A stretch of DNA of 64,000 nucleotides. Source: Treponema sp. (GTDB taxonomy: Bacteria > Spirochaetota > Spirochaetia > Treponematales > Treponemataceae). Where the stretch lies: NCBI GenBank assembly GCA_024699235.1, contig JAILPY010000006.1, positions 1-64,000 of the forward strand. The letters are read 5' to 3'. Positions 49,345 through 60,399 of this stretch are shown one piece after another (the stretch's first letter is position 1; each line of letters begins with the position of its first letter). The notes under the pieces were generated by a model. That model worked only from the letters and a program-made list of their open reading frames with translations, made no database searches and had not been told where the DNA came from. Both the position numbers and the translations under genes were made by a program.

Positions 49345-51569
49345 AAATTAACTACTATGAAAAATCTAGGATTTTTTCCATAGAGACTGAAAATACAGGG
49401 TATTATATAGCAATTGTAGATTCTGAAAACTTTATTGGACACATTCACTATGGGAAAAAAATAAATCCTGAAGACAACCTGCCTTCTTTACTACGTATTT
49501 ATGAATTACCACTGGTACCTTCAAAAAACAATAGGGAACGGCTTGCCTTTTATGATTCTTTTCAATGGGAATATCCTTGCGGTGGAACAGGAGACTTCAG
49601 AGAAAGCTGCTTAAACGTAGATAACAAAAGGAATCAGAGTGCAGTACAGCTTTCCTATGTCAGTCATGAAATAATAAGCGGAAAGCCAAAACTAAAGGGC
49701 CTTCCATCTACATGGGGTTCTAAAGAAGACAGCCTAACCCTTATCATACATGCAAAAGATAGCGTCCTTAATCTAAAAGTAGACCTTCTTTATTCCATAT
49801 TTAACGGCATAGATGCCATTGCAAGAAGCGCCTACATTAAAAATGAGGGAACATCCGCCGTAAATCTTACAAAGGCCTATTCGGCCTGCCTTGACATGGA
49901 TAACAGGAACTTTGATATGATTTCCCTCAATGGAGGATGGGCAAGAGAACGGCACATAGAAAGAAACCCTCTTTTTCACGGAAAAAGCAGAGTCTGTTCA
50001 TTAAGAGGAGAAACAAGCCATCAGCAGAATAATTTTATAGCGCTGGCAGAACATAATGCAGACAATGACAGTGGAGATGCATACGGAATGAGTCTCGTAT
50101 ACAGCGGAAATTTCATTGCACAGGCAGAACTTACGCAGTTTGAATCAGTACGTACAGTAATAGGAATGCATAGCGAAGGTTTTTCATGGCATCTTGAACC
50201 TGGCGAAGACTTTACAGTTCCAGAAGCTGCATTAGTATACTCTGACAAAGGACTCAACTGCATGTCACAGAGATTCCATGATTTATGGCGACAGCATCTA
50301 ATTCAAGGAAAATTTAAAGATACTGAAAGACCTATACTAATAAATAACTGGGAAGCAACATATTTTAATTTTGACACAGATAAACTGTTAGACATAGCAA
50401 AAGAGGCTAAGAAAGACGGAATAGAAATGCTTGTTATGGATGACGGATGGTTCGGCCACAGAAACAATGACGACAGTTCACTAGGCGACTGGACAGTAAA
50501 TGAAGCAAAAATAAAAGGTGGCCTAAAAAATCTTGTTGATAAAATAAACAATATCGGAATGAAATTCGGAATCTGGTTTGAACCTGAAATGATTTCACCT
50601 GACAGCGAACTGTATAAGAGCCATCCAGACTGGGCAATAAAAGTACAAGACAGAACGGCAAGCCTTTGCAGGTGTCAATATGTCTTGGATTTAAGCCGTA
50701 AAGAAGTATGCGACTATGCTTATGAAAGCGTTGCAAAAATTTTACGCAGTGCAAACATTGAATATGTAAAATGGGACATGAACAGACAGCTTTCAGACCT
50801 TGGCAGTGCAGAACTTCCTGCAGAACGTTCAGGAGAATTATCGCACAGATACGTCCTTGGACTTTACAGCATGCAGGAACGACTTATAAAGGAGTTCCCA
50901 AACCTTCTGCTTGAAAACTGCTCAGGAGGAGGCGCTCGTTTTGATGCAGGAATGCTTTATTACAGTCCTCAGATATGGTGCTCTGATGATACAGATGCAA
51001 TAGAAAGGCTTGAAATTCAGGAAGGCACGGCATTAGTTTACCCTCTCTCATCAATGGGAGCTCATGTTTCTGTATGCCCTAACCATACATGCGGCAGAAA
51101 CACTCCTTTCAGGACACGCGGATTCACAGCACTTGCAGGAACCTTCGGATATGAACTAGACATTACAAAACTTTCAGAAGAAGAAAAGAAAATCATTCCC
51201 GAACAGATTAGCATGTATAAAAAATATAACAAACTTATACGTACAGGAGATTATTATCGCCTCAACTCCTATTCAAAAAATAAAGAATATGACTCATGGC
51301 AAGTAATAAGCAAAGATAAAAAAGAAGCCTTAATTACAATGGTACAGGTAATGAGCAGAGCCAATTACCATTCATATAAAATATATGCAAAAGCCCTGGA
51401 ATCCAACACCATCTACAATATTCAAATGGAAGACAGTGAAGGAAATTCTACAGATCTTGGAACATGGACAGGAAGTACATTATGCAATGCAGGCCTAATC
51501 ATACCACGTATAAAAGGAGACTTCCACAGTCAACTTATACATATCAGTGCCCTTCATGAGAAAGAATGA
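49341..51569 (+). CDS. alpha-galactosidase, GH36-like
   Basis: LVMDDGWFGHRNNDDSSLGDWTVNEAKIKGGLKNLVDKIN; GIWFEPEMISPDSELY; YVKWDMNRQLSD; ENCSGGGARFDAGML. Confidence 0.93.
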   Translation: MKINYYEKSRIFSIETENTGYYIAIVDSENFIGHIHYGKKINPEDNLPSLLRIYELPLVPSKNNRERLAFYDSFQWEYPCGGTGDFRESCLNVDNKRNQSAVQLSYVSHEIISGKPKLKGLPSTWGSKEDSLTLIIHAKDSVLNLKVDLLYSIFNGIDAIARSAYIKNEGTSAVNLTKAYSACLDMDNRNFDMISLNGGWARERHIERNPLFHGKSRVCSLRGETSHQQNNFIALAEHNADNDSGDAYGMSLVYSGNFIAQAELTQFESVRTVIGMHSEGFSWHLEPGEDFTVPEAALVYSDKGLNCMSQRFHDLWRQHLIQGKFKDTERPILINNWEATYFNFDTDKLLDIAKEAKKDGIEMLVMDDGWFGHRNNDDSSLGDWTVNEAKIKGGLKNLVDKINNIGMKFGIWFEPEMISPDSELYKSHPDWAIKVQDRTASLCRCQYVLDLSRKEVCDYAYESVAKILRSANIEYVKWDMNRQLSDLGSAELPAERSGELSHRYVLGLYSMQERLIKEFPNLLLENCSGGGARFDAGMLYYSPQIWCSDDTDAIERLEIQEGTALVYPLSSMGAHVSVCPNHTCGRNTPFRTRGFTALAGTFGYELDITKLSEEEKKIIPEQISMYKKYNKLIRTGDYYRLNSYSKNKEYDSWQVISKDKKEALITMVQVMSRANYHSYKIYAKALESNTIYNIQMEDSEGNSTDLGTWTGSTLCNAGLIIPRIKGDFHSQLIHISALHEKE

Positions 51570-53079
51570 CAGGGCGACTGTCTGAGGGGTAAGAATCGGT
51601 TGCCTTAATTACATAAGGCTGAAGGATAACACGATTCTTATCCGGTTCTTCAGAATTTCCGTTTGCAGCAGATGATTCTGAAGAATAAGCAACTTGGTAC
51701 GAACCGTTAAAGAAAGGTGTTGAAGTTCCCGACCTAAACTGGATAAATACTTTTTCAGATATTTGAAGAGGAATATATTCACCGCTGTCAGATATATTAT
51801 CTCCTGAAACTGAGTAATTACCTTTTTCAAATAAAATCTCTGTACCGTCGCTAGATTTCCAAGCCTTCTTTTCTTCAAAATTATTTATATATTCATCAGA
51901 AAGCGTTGAAGGAGAATCTTTATTATAGAATGCAGCAGAAAAATTCATTTTCTTATATTCACCGTTCCATACATTCTCTTCGCTGATTACCATACGGACA
52001 GCATCTTGGATAATAACACGTATTTCGTTAGAAGACAGAAGAGAAATGTTTACATTACGCTGCAACGTATCAATTTCAAAATTTGTAGCAGAAATGTACA
52101 TGCCGCGATAATGCAGGGAATTATTCTGCCAGTTATATACTTCTTCATCATCCCCAATCAAAAATACAATCTGCTTTCCATATCGGTCAAAAAACAGGTA
52201 ACGGGAATCTTCTGAAGTCTTGCCAGTCTTATACCACAATCCATCCAAAAAACCTGTAAATGAATCTACTGTACCATCAAGAATGCCGGCAAGTTCCTTT
52301 GCTTCAACGTAACTTCCTTTTACACGAACCTGACGGGTCTGTACGTATTTTTTCTGGGAAGCATCCCATTCCCAGCACGTCTGTATCTGATCTGGACTCT
52401 CAGGATTTTCGTCATCTGAACTATAAGCCCATATTGCAAAACTTTTTCCGCGAGCAAGGCTTTGGTCATAAGACTCATCACGCTCTACCTGATCTATATA
52501 AATTGAACCGTTACTCTGCAGGTCAGCAATCTGATTAAGCAGAACTTTTCCGCGGGAAGTCTCTATAAAATAAGCCTGAAGAACAGCATTTCCGCCCTGG
52601 TCAAATCCCTGATACACAAGTGATATTCGGTGATCTCCTACAAGATCCATTCCTGTATAAGAAAAAGTCTTTACTTGGGTGACACGGGTTGCAATCTGGG
52701 CAACCCTTTCATATTGATATTTCTGTGCATTATAAAGACCTACAAGAAGCTGCAAGTAAGGACTGTCTGCACTTTTTATTACATTTACCTGATCTTCATA
52801 ACCGTCACCATTAAAATCCATGCTGACAATATTAATAAGGGTTTCATCTGGAGTAAGAGGTATTAAAGATTCTATAACTGTATCATCCTTAATTATAGAA
52901 GAATTACTTGAACTACGTTCTCCCAGAGACTCTGCCTGAGGGATAACTGTTTTTGCAGAAGTCATCTGCTTTTGAGTTGTATTAAAATAATGTCTGCTGA
53001 CCAGCACAAATGCCAGGACAGCAGCAACAATAACGAATACTACAAGAACGAATTTTTTTTTCATCCGTTTATGATACAA
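51544..53079 (-). CDS. membrane-anchored treponemal surface/periplasmic protein (tentatively pallilysin-related)
   Basis: Single N-terminal TM anchor; DFNGDGYEDQ Ca-binding-like motif. Family assignment from memory, weak. Confidence 0.5.
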   Translation of the reverse strand: MYHKRMKKKFVLVVFVIVAAVLAFVLVSRHYFNTTQKQMTSAKTVIPQAESLGERSSSNSSIIKDDTVIESLIPLTPDETLINIVSMDFNGDGYEDQVNVIKSADSPYLQLLVGLYNAQKYQYERVAQIATRVTQVKTFSYTGMDLVGDHRISLVYQGFDQGGNAVLQAYFIETSRGKVLLNQIADLQSNGSIYIDQVERDESYDQSLARGKSFAIWAYSSDDENPESPDQIQTCWEWDASQKKYVQTRQVRVKGSYVEAKELAGILDGTVDSFTGFLDGLWYKTGKTSEDSRYLFFDRYGKQIVFLIGDDEEVYNWQNNSLHYRGMYISATNFEIDTLQRNVNISLLSSNEIRVIIQDAVRMVISEENVWNGEYKKMNFSAAFYNKDSPSTLSDEYINNFEEKKAWKSSDGTEILFEKGNYSVSGDNISDSGEYIPLQISEKVFIQFRSGTSTPFFNGSYQVAYSSESSAANGNSEEPDKNRVILQPYVIKATDSYPSDSRPVILSHEGH

Positions 53080-53088
53080 AAGACACGA

Positions 53089-54252
53089 TTATTTTTCAAG
53101 GACAGAACGTAAAATCGCAAGACCTTCATCAATAATCTTTTTTGGAATGTTAAGAGGAGGAACAAGGCGCAGAGTCTGAGTACCGGCAGTAGAAAACAGC
53201 AAACCTTTTTCAAGGCACTCTTTTTCTACTTCAACAGGATTTTTCCCTGTTATTTCAACTCCTGTCATCAATCCCAGTCCACGAACGTCTGCAATGCAAG
53301 GCAAATTCCAACTTCTTATCTGCTCGCGCATATATTCCCCATTTTCCGTCACATGACCAAGAAAATCTGGAGAAGTAAGAGTTTTTAATACGACACGTGC
53401 CGCTGCACATGCAAGAGGATTTCCCCCAAATGTAGACTGATGGTCTCCAGGCTGGAACACGCCGTTTGCCTTGCCCCTGAAAAGACATGCTCCCATAGGA
53501 ACACCTCCGGCGATAGCCTTTGCCAACGTAACAACCTCTGGATTAAACTGAAGCTGTTCGCTTGCAAGAAGGCTTCCCGTCCTACCCATGCCAGTCTGAA
53601 CTTCATCTGCAATGACAATTGCTCCTGCAGCACGAGCAGCGGCTGCTGCAGCCTGAGCCCACTTTGCATCTACAAGGTTAACGCCGCCTTCTCCCTGAAC
53701 GCACTCTATCATAAGAGCTGCTGTAGTACTGTCAAAAGCAGTATTCAAAGCATCCCAATCGTTTGCCTTTATTGTTTTAAAGCCAAGGGGATAAGGTTCA
53801 AAGCATTCAGGGTGAAATTTTGACTGACCGGTAGCCTTTATAGTTGCAAGAGTACGTCCGTGAAATGAGTTTTCAAGAGTAACAACAGTCTTTCTCATTG
53901 AACCGCCATTCAACTGTCCGTATTTGCGTGCAAGCTTAATGGCAGCTTCATTTGCTTCTGCACCACTGTTACCAAAATATACACCATCAAAACCTGTTGC
54001 ATTCAGCAGTTCCTTTGCGTAGGCAACGCCTGTATCACTAAAAAAGTAATTACAGATATGAATCTGATTCTTTGCCTGCTTTGATATAGCCTTTACAAGC
54101 GGTTTATAATTATGACCAAGGCAGTTTACGGCAATGCCAGCCAGAAAATCTATATATTTTTTTCCAGACGTATCTTTTAATACAGATCCTTTTCCTGATT
54201 TAAAAGTAACATCAAAAGATCCATAATTATTTACAACAGTTTTACTTCCCAT
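53089..54252 (-). CDS. argD: acetylornithine aminotransferase
   Basis: Class III aminotransferase motifs (FGNSGAEANEAAIKLARKY, VIADEVQTGMGRTG, ITLAKAI-type lysine region VTLAKAIAGGVPMGA); arg gene context. Confidence 0.92.
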   Translation of the reverse strand: MGSKTVVNNYGSFDVTFKSGKGSVLKDTSGKKYIDFLAGIAVNCLGHNYKPLVKAISKQAKNQIHICNYFFSDTGVAYAKELLNATGFDGVYFGNSGAEANEAAIKLARKYGQLNGGSMRKTVVTLENSFHGRTLATIKATGQSKFHPECFEPYPLGFKTIKANDWDALNTAFDSTTAALMIECVQGEGGVNLVDAKWAQAAAAAARAAGAIVIADEVQTGMGRTGSLLASEQLQFNPEVVTLAKAIAGGVPMGACLFRGKANGVFQPGDHQSTFGGNPLACAAARVVLKTLTSPDFLGHVTENGEYMREQIRSWNLPCIADVRGLGLMTGVEITGKNPVEVEKECLEKGLLFSTAGTQTLRLVPPLNIPKKIIDEGLAILRSVLEK

Positions 54253-54265
54253 AAAAACCTCTTCG

Positions 54266-55156
54266 CTAATAAATCATTGTACCTATGCCACGTTCACTGA
54301 ACATTTCTATGAGCAGAGAATGAGGAACCCTTCCGTCAATAATATGAGTGCGAGGCACCCCGCCATTTCTGGCAAGCATACAGCACTCAATTTTTGGAAT
54401 CATGCCACCGGCAATCGTTCCGTCCTTTATATAGCCTTCAACATCATCAATTTTGATTCGAGGAATTAAAGACGAAGGATCGCTCACATCTTTTAAAACT
54501 CCAGGAACATTAGTAAGCTGTACAAATTTTTCAGCATTCAATGCAACTGCTATCTTAGCAGCGGCAGTATCAGCATTTATATTATAGCGGCTAATGTCAC
54601 CGTCTTCTCCAAGAGCAACCGTAGAAACAACAGGAATGAATCCCTGTTGAATAAGAGAAAGGATTATTTCAGGATGAACCTGAGTAACTTCTCCTACAAA
54701 ACCAAGGTCTGCACCGTCCTTGTTTATTTTCTTAGCTCGAAGTAACCCTGAATCAACACCGCTCAACCCAACAGCCTTTCCGCCTTTCTGCAAAAGGATT
54801 CCTACAATATCCTTGTTCAATTTTCCAGTAAGAACCATCTGAACAACTTCCATTGTTTCGGCATCTGTATATCGCAATCCGTTTACGAACTTACTTTCCT
54901 TTCCTACCCGCTCAAGCATGTGGTTTATTTCTGGTCCACCGCCATGAACAAGAACAACATGAATGCCTATAGTATTCAGAAGAACAATATCTTCCATTAC
55001 ATCAGCCTTCAGTTCTTCATTAAGCATAGCATTTCCGCCATACTTTACAACAACAATCTTTCCAACCCAATGGCGGAAATAAGGCAATGCCTGAACAAGG
55101 ACATTTGCCCATTGGTCATTATCCAGTCTTGGATCTACAGCTTTGTTTTCTTCCAT
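54266..55156 (-). CDS. argB: acetylglutamate kinase
   Basis: [59 protein letters not shown]. Confidence 0.96.
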   Translation of the reverse strand: MEENKAVDPRLDNDQWANVLVQALPYFRHWVGKIVVVKYGGNAMLNEELKADVMEDIVLLNTIGIHVVLVHGGGPEINHMLERVGKESKFVNGLRYTDAETMEVVQMVLTGKLNKDIVGILLQKGGKAVGLSGVDSGLLRAKKINKDGADLGFVGEVTQVHPEIILSLIQQGFIPVVSTVALGEDGDISRYNINADTAAAKIAVALNAEKFVQLTNVPGVLKDVSDPSSLIPRIKIDDVEGYIKDGTIAGGMIPKIECCMLARNGGVPRTHIIDGRVPHSLLIEMFSERGIGTMIY

Positions 55157-55181
55157 AAATCTACCCTTACGCCCTCAAAAC

Positions 55182-56450
55182 TTATGTTCTGTAATCGCCA
55201 TTAATCTTAACATAATCATATGTCAAGTCACAGCCCCAAGCCGTACCGCTGGCATTTCCATCCTGACACTGCACAAGAATCTCAACGGCTTCCTCGCTCA
55301 TGATTTCCTTTGCCTTAGCCTCATCAAAATCAAGAGGTACCCCATCCTTATATACCTGCACAGAGTTTTCACCATGAACTGTAAAGTCATCATTATTTTC
55401 AAAGTATCGCTTAGAGCCTTTGCTGCTTGTAAACCAGATGCTTACTTTTTCAGGAGTAAACTCATAGCCAGAATAGCCCATAGCACACAAAAAGCGTCCA
55501 AAGTTAGCATCGCAGCCAAACATGGCAGCCTTTACCAAAGAAGAAGAAATGACTTCCTTTGCAAGGCCGCGTGCAGTTTCAATGTCTTTTGCACCGTTTA
55601 CATTACATTCAATAAGACGGGTTGCACCTTCTCCATCTGCAGCAATTTTTTTTGCCATAACTGAATTCAATTTAGTAAGGGCTGCAAGGAATTCATCATA
55701 ATCAGCGCCTTCTGCTGTAATTTCCTCATTACCAGCCATGCCATTTGCCAGAATGACAAGAGTATCATTTGTAGAAGTATCGCCATCAACACTTACACAA
55801 TTATAAGTGCTTTTTACGGATTCACGCAAAGCCTTCTCAAGTATAGCAGAAGAAACAGCACAGTCTGTAGTAATAAAGCTGAGCATTGTTCCAAGATTAA
55901 TATGAATCATTCCGGACCCCTTGCACATAGTTCCCATATGGCAAGTCTTACCGCCTACTGTAAATTCAAGGGCACATTCCTTATATTGAGTATCAGTAGT
56001 CATAATGGCAACGCGAGCCTGTTCATGACCTTCTTTTGAAAGTCCGTCCTTAAGTTCCTGTATATGGGCTTCAATTTTTTCAACTGGCAACTGCTGTCCA
56101 ATTACTCCTGTTGAACAGACAACTACATCATCTGCCTTTGCTCCAGTCACCGACTCAACAGCCTTTGCCATTCGCAATGCATTATCTGCCCCCTGCTTGC
56201 CAGTACAGCAATTTGCATTTCCAGAATTTGCAATAACGGCCTGAATCTGTCCATTTGCTATATTTTTTTTAGTAAGCTTTACGCTTTCAGCCTTGACTCT
56301 ATTCTGTGTAAATACACCTGCAGCATTACAGACTTTTTCTGAATAAATCAAAGCAGTATCATTCTTTGTACGTCCATTCTTAATGCCGCATAGGATTCCA
56401 TTGGCTGTAAATCCTACAGGAGCAGTAACTCCACCATCTATAAAATGCAT
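55182..56450 (-). CDS. argJ: bifunctional glutamate N-acetyltransferase/ornithine acetyltransferase
   Basis: MHFIDGGVTAPVGFTANG; VDGDTSTNDTLVILANG; SD GAGAGG before ATG 56450; TTGTCT-17-TATAAT promoter upstream. Confidence 0.95.
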   Translation of the reverse strand: MHFIDGGVTAPVGFTANGILCGIKNGRTKNDTALIYSEKVCNAAGVFTQNRVKAESVKLTKKNIANGQIQAVIANSGNANCCTGKQGADNALRMAKAVESVTGAKADDVVVCSTGVIGQQLPVEKIEAHIQELKDGLSKEGHEQARVAIMTTDTQYKECALEFTVGGKTCHMGTMCKGSGMIHINLGTMLSFITTDCAVSSAILEKALRESVKSTYNCVSVDGDTSTNDTLVILANGMAGNEEITAEGADYDEFLAALTKLNSVMAKKIAADGEGATRLIECNVNGAKDIETARGLAKEVISSSLVKAAMFGCDANFGRFLCAMGYSGYEFTPEKVSIWFTSSKGSKRYFENNDDFTVHGENSVQVYKDGVPLDFDEAKAKEIMSEEAVEILVQCQDGNASGTAWGCDLTYDYVKINGDYRT

Positions 56451-56575
56451 TTTTATGCACCTCTCTTTCATATTTTTGCATAATTATAGCAAAGATGGCA
56501 ATATTAGACAAGAGTTTTGCATACAGTAGGTAAATTAAATTGCATTAATGAATATTTTCATGTTACAATTTATTT

Positions 56576-58738
56576 ATGGCGAAAGGAAAATCTATAGTAA
56601 GAACATTAACTGCTGGAATTACAGCATTGACGTTGGCATTTTTGATAGCACTAGGCAGCATAATCTATCTTAGAGTTTCAAAATTAAACCTACTGCAATT
56701 TTATGAAAAGTTGAATCAAACTCTTTCCCTGATGGACATTACAATGGGAAACCATTTTAACAGCATAGCAACATCAGTTGATTTATTTGCAGATACAGAA
56801 CTTTCAAGGGAAAGGAATGACAGCATAAAATCTTATGTAGACTTAAAAGACCCTAGTGGAAAAATTCCTATGACACCTCTGACAAATTCCCCTTATGAGG
56901 CATCTGTGTATAAACTAGCAAAAGCTTTTGTTGAAGACAAAGAAGAACTTCTTGGAGTAAGCCTTTCTCTGCAGTCTAATGGTGCATTTACAAGATATCC
57001 AGAAGTTGCTCGATCAAATGGATATGACAGCAGAACACGTTCATGGTTTAAGAATGCTGTAAAAGGAGCGGGAAAAGTACAGTTTTCAGATGCATACACA
57101 ACATCAGCAGGAGAAACCGTAATAGTTGCCTCACGTACAGTCTCTTACCCAGACGGAAGCCTAAAAGGAGTTGCTACAGCTGATGCAGACCTTTCAAATC
57201 TAATGGAACTATTTAAATCTATATCAGCTAGCGATTACAAAAGCACATCTATAGTGCTATGCGATCATAACGGATCAATACTTGTTGATACAATACATCC
57301 TGACAATCTATTCAAAAAAGTAAATGAAATAGGGATAAAAGGACTTGAATCCTATAAAATTGGAGATAACATTTCCTTTATTGAAAAAATACAAGGCAAT
57401 ATGTGTGAGGTACGGACAGTACCTTCTAACAACGGAGTAATTCCACTTAATTACATACTAATAGTTCCATATAACGAACTTAAAGCAAGTAATCAGGCTA
57501 TCGTAAAAACATTGATGACGCTTCTTATTATAGCCCTTATAGCATCTATCATTGTAGCAAATGTATATGGACGAAACTTTGCAAAGCCAATTATAAAAAT
57601 TACGAATGTCCTGAAAAACATATCTGAAGGTGACGGAGATTTGACAAACAGACTTCCTAAACTTGCCTCAAATGAAATTGGACAGCTTTCTGATCATTTC
57701 AACAAAGTAATGCAGAAACTGAATATATCAATGTCTTCTATAAAGGATGAATCTATAGTTATAGAAAAAATAAGTAAAGAACTTGCCTCTGATATGAGTG
57801 AGACTGCAGGTGCAACGGTACAGATATCTTCTAACATAGAAAGCATGAAACATAGAATGCAGGAACAGGCCGCTGGAGTTGAAGAAACTTCATCTACAAT
57901 AAATAATATTGCAGACGGAATAAGACGACTGAATTCAGACATAGACTCGCAATCGCAGAGCGTTTCACAATCTTCAAAGGCAATAGAACAACTTGTTTCA
58001 AACATACGCTCTGTAACATCTATACTTGAAAAAAATGCAAAATCAGTTGAAGACCTTACATCTTCTGCAGATGAAGGTAAAACTCTTATTGAAAAAACCG
58101 TTGAACTTACAAGACGAATTTCACAAGATTCAAAAGGACTTCTTGACGCAAGTACGATAATACAGAACATAGCAGATCAAACAAATCTCCTTGCCATGAA
58201 TGCAGCAATAGAAGCAGCCCATGCAGGAGAAACAGGAAAAGGTTTTGCTGTAGTTGCAGATGAAATACGCAAATTGGCAGAAAATTCTAGTACTCAGGCA
58301 AAACATATATCTGAAGTCCTATCTAATCTAGGTAACCTTATTTCAACCATATCAGACAGTGCAAATGGAATTCAGAATCAATTCGGCATAATATTCACAA
58401 ATGCAGAGGCTGTAAATTCTCAAGAAAACATAATAAAAACTGCAATGGTAGAACAGAATTCAGGAAGTCAGCAAATTCTTGATACAATGAACTTGATTAA
58501 TACAATGACTGTAAAAGTAAAGAATGAAGCTGCTGCAATGGATGAAGGCGGACGACAGATTTTAGAAGAAATGACAAAACTTGCTAACCTTACTGCAGAA
58601 ATCAATACAGGAATGAGTGAAATGACAGCAGGAGTTAATGACATAAAGAGTACTATGCAGTCAGTAAGTCAGATGAGCAGCAATTCTAGCAGAAGCATTT
58701 CAAATGTGTCGGCTGCAATAGGTAAATTTAAAGTATAA
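56576..58738 (+). CDS. methyl-accepting chemotaxis protein
   Basis: dCache-like sensor, HAMP, canonical tip [38 protein letters not shown]. Confidence 0.95.
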   Translation: MAKGKSIVRTLTAGITALTLAFLIALGSIIYLRVSKLNLLQFYEKLNQTLSLMDITMGNHFNSIATSVDLFADTELSRERNDSIKSYVDLKDPSGKIPMTPLTNSPYEASVYKLAKAFVEDKEELLGVSLSLQSNGAFTRYPEVARSNGYDSRTRSWFKNAVKGAGKVQFSDAYTTSAGETVIVASRTVSYPDGSLKGVATADADLSNLMELFKSISASDYKSTSIVLCDHNGSILVDTIHPDNLFKKVNEIGIKGLESYKIGDNISFIEKIQGNMCEVRTVPSNNGVIPLNYILIVPYNELKASNQAIVKTLMTLLIIALIASIIVANVYGRNFAKPIIKITNVLKNISEGDGDLTNRLPKLASNEIGQLSDHFNKVMQKLNISMSSIKDESIVIEKISKELASDMSETAGATVQISSNIESMKHRMQEQAAGVEETSSTINNIADGIRRLNSDIDSQSQSVSQSSKAIEQLVSNIRSVTSILEKNAKSVEDLTSSADEGKTLIEKTVELTRRISQDSKGLLDASTIIQNIADQTNLLAMNAAIEAAHAGETGKGFAVVADEIRKLAENSSTQAKHISEVLSNLGNLISTISDSANGIQNQFGIIFTNAEAVNSQENIIKTAMVEQNSGSQQILDTMNLINTMTVKVKNEAAAMDEGGRQILEEMTKLANLTAEINTGMSEMTAGVNDIKSTMQSVSQMSSNSSRSISNVSAAIGKFKV

Positions 58739-58743
58739 AAATG

Positions 58744-58780
58744 TTAAGGTTAAGATTAACCTAGTTAATCTTAACCTTAA
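58744..58780. terminator. bidirectional AT-rich hairpin between convergent MCP and alsT genes
   Basis: Perfect 16-bp arms TTAAGGTTAAGATTAA / TTAATCTTAACCTTAA with 5-nt loop CCTAG, A/T tracts on both sides. Confidence 0.8.
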
Positions 58781-58798
58781 AAAACAAGTCCCTTACAA

Positions 58799-60250
58799 TC
58801 AATCTTCAAATGCAGAACGCATCGGCTTGATATCCTTACCTTTAATTTCACGGTCAACATAGTTCTTTGTAATCTTTGATACAAGAGGACTAAGCGACAG
58901 AAGTCCTATAAGGTTAGGAATCATCATAAGGCCGTTGAACGTATCGCTTAAATCCCATGCAAGGGAAAGACTCATAGTACATCCAATGAAAATCATTATA
59001 ATAAAGGCAACTTTATATATAACGCTTGATTTTTCACCAAAAAGGTACTGCCAGGCAGTTGCCCCGTAATGACTCCAGCCAAGAGTAGTACTGAATGCAA
59101 ACAATAATATTGCAATTGCAATAAACTTAGACCCGAAGCTTCCAAAAATAGTAGCAAATGCTTCTCCTACAAGTCCGGCTCCTGCATTTTGAGAAATCAT
59201 TGTTCCCGTTTCTAAATCTACAGCACCGCTTGAAAGAATAACAAGGGCCGTAAGAGTACAGACTATAATAGTATCTGCAAAGACTTCAAAAATTCCCCAC
59301 ATTCCTTGCTGTACAGGTTCCTTTACATTTGAACTAGAATGAACCATTACTGATGAACCTAAACCGGCTTCATTACTAAAAGCACCGCGTTTAAATCCCC
59401 ATGAGATTGCCTTTTGCATGCCATAACCTACAATACCGCCACCTGCAGCATTTACTGCAAATGCACCTTTAAAAATTAATTTAAATACAGAAGGGATTGC
59501 AGCTGCATGAGCAAAAATAACAATTAGAGTTCCTATTATATAAAGCAATGCCATGAACGGTACAAGTTTTTCGGCTACAGCAGCAACTCTTTTTAACCCA
59601 CCCAAAATTACGATAAAGGCAATAATTACAAGAATAATACCAGTCATATAGGGAGGTATTGAAAAGGCACTTTCCATATTTCCTGCAATAGAGTTTACCT
59701 GGCTCATGTTACCAATGCCAAAACTTGCAAGCAGACAGAATGCACTGAAAAGTAAGGAGAGAAACATGCCTATTTTTTTAAATCCACGGTAACTTCCCAA
59801 GCCATCCTTTAAATAATACATGGCACCGCCACGCCACTCTCCACTAGCACTCTTTCGCCTAAAATAAATTCCAAGTACGTTTTCAGAATAATTCGTCATC
59901 ATTCCAAAAATGGCCATAACCCACATCCAGAAGATTGCGCCTGGTCCACCAAGAATGATTGCCGTAGCAACGCCAACTATGTTTCCTGTTCCAATTGTTG
60001 CTGCCATAGCAGTACACAAACTTTGGAATTGGGAAATCGCTTTATTTTCCCTAGAAGTGTGTGCCGTAATACGCTTATCATTAAAAATTGCACCTATGGT
60101 CTTTTTTAACCAGAACAGAACATGAGTAAACTGAAATCCCCTGTTAACGCATGTCATTACAATCCCAGCAATAAGCAGCAATGCAATTCCAATAGTTCCC
60201 CAGACAATTCCATTTACGGCGTTGTTAATGTTTGTAATCATCTCAAGCAT
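58799..60250 (-). CDS. alanine/glycine:cation symporter (AGCS family)
   Basis: TAMAATIGTGNIVGVATAIILGGPGAIFWMWVMAIFGM; SNEAGLGSS; SD GGAGGAG before ATG 60250. Confidence 0.93.
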   Translation of the reverse strand: MLEMITNINNAVNGIVWGTIGIALLLIAGIVMTCVNRGFQFTHVLFWLKKTIGAIFNDKRITAHTSRENKAISQFQSLCTAMAATIGTGNIVGVATAIILGGPGAIFWMWVMAIFGMMTNYSENVLGIYFRRKSASGEWRGGAMYYLKDGLGSYRGFKKIGMFLSLLFSAFCLLASFGIGNMSQVNSIAGNMESAFSIPPYMTGIILVIIAFIVILGGLKRVAAVAEKLVPFMALLYIIGTLIVIFAHAAAIPSVFKLIFKGAFAVNAAGGGIVGYGMQKAISWGFKRGAFSNEAGLGSSVMVHSSSNVKEPVQQGMWGIFEVFADTIIVCTLTALVILSSGAVDLETGTMISQNAGAGLVGEAFATIFGSFGSKFIAIAILLFAFSTTLGWSHYGATAWQYLFGEKSSVIYKVAFIIMIFIGCTMSLSLAWDLSDTFNGLMMIPNLIGLLSLSPLVSKITKNYVDREIKGKDIKPMRSAFED

Positions 60251-60273
60251 AGAGCTCCTCCGTAAATTAAAAT

Positions 60274-60311
60274 AAAAAAGGCGCAGAACTGTATTAATAC
60301 AGTTCTGCGCC
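60274..60311 (-). terminator. 32-nt perfect-palindrome intrinsic terminator upstream of the AGCS symporter gene
   Basis: GGCGCAGAACTGTATTAATACAGTTCTGCGCC followed by TTTTTT on the minus strand. Confidence 0.93.
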
Positions 60312-60399
60312 ATTGCTTGTTGAAGTATCCCAGAAAAGAAAATCTTTGTCTAGGGGTATTTAAAAAAATTTATTCACGATAAAAATCAGAAATTTACCA

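Noticed and set aside
57694-58170. Minus-strand 158-aa ORF
   Set aside because: Mirror of the MCP signalling domain codons (S/E/I-rich shadow).
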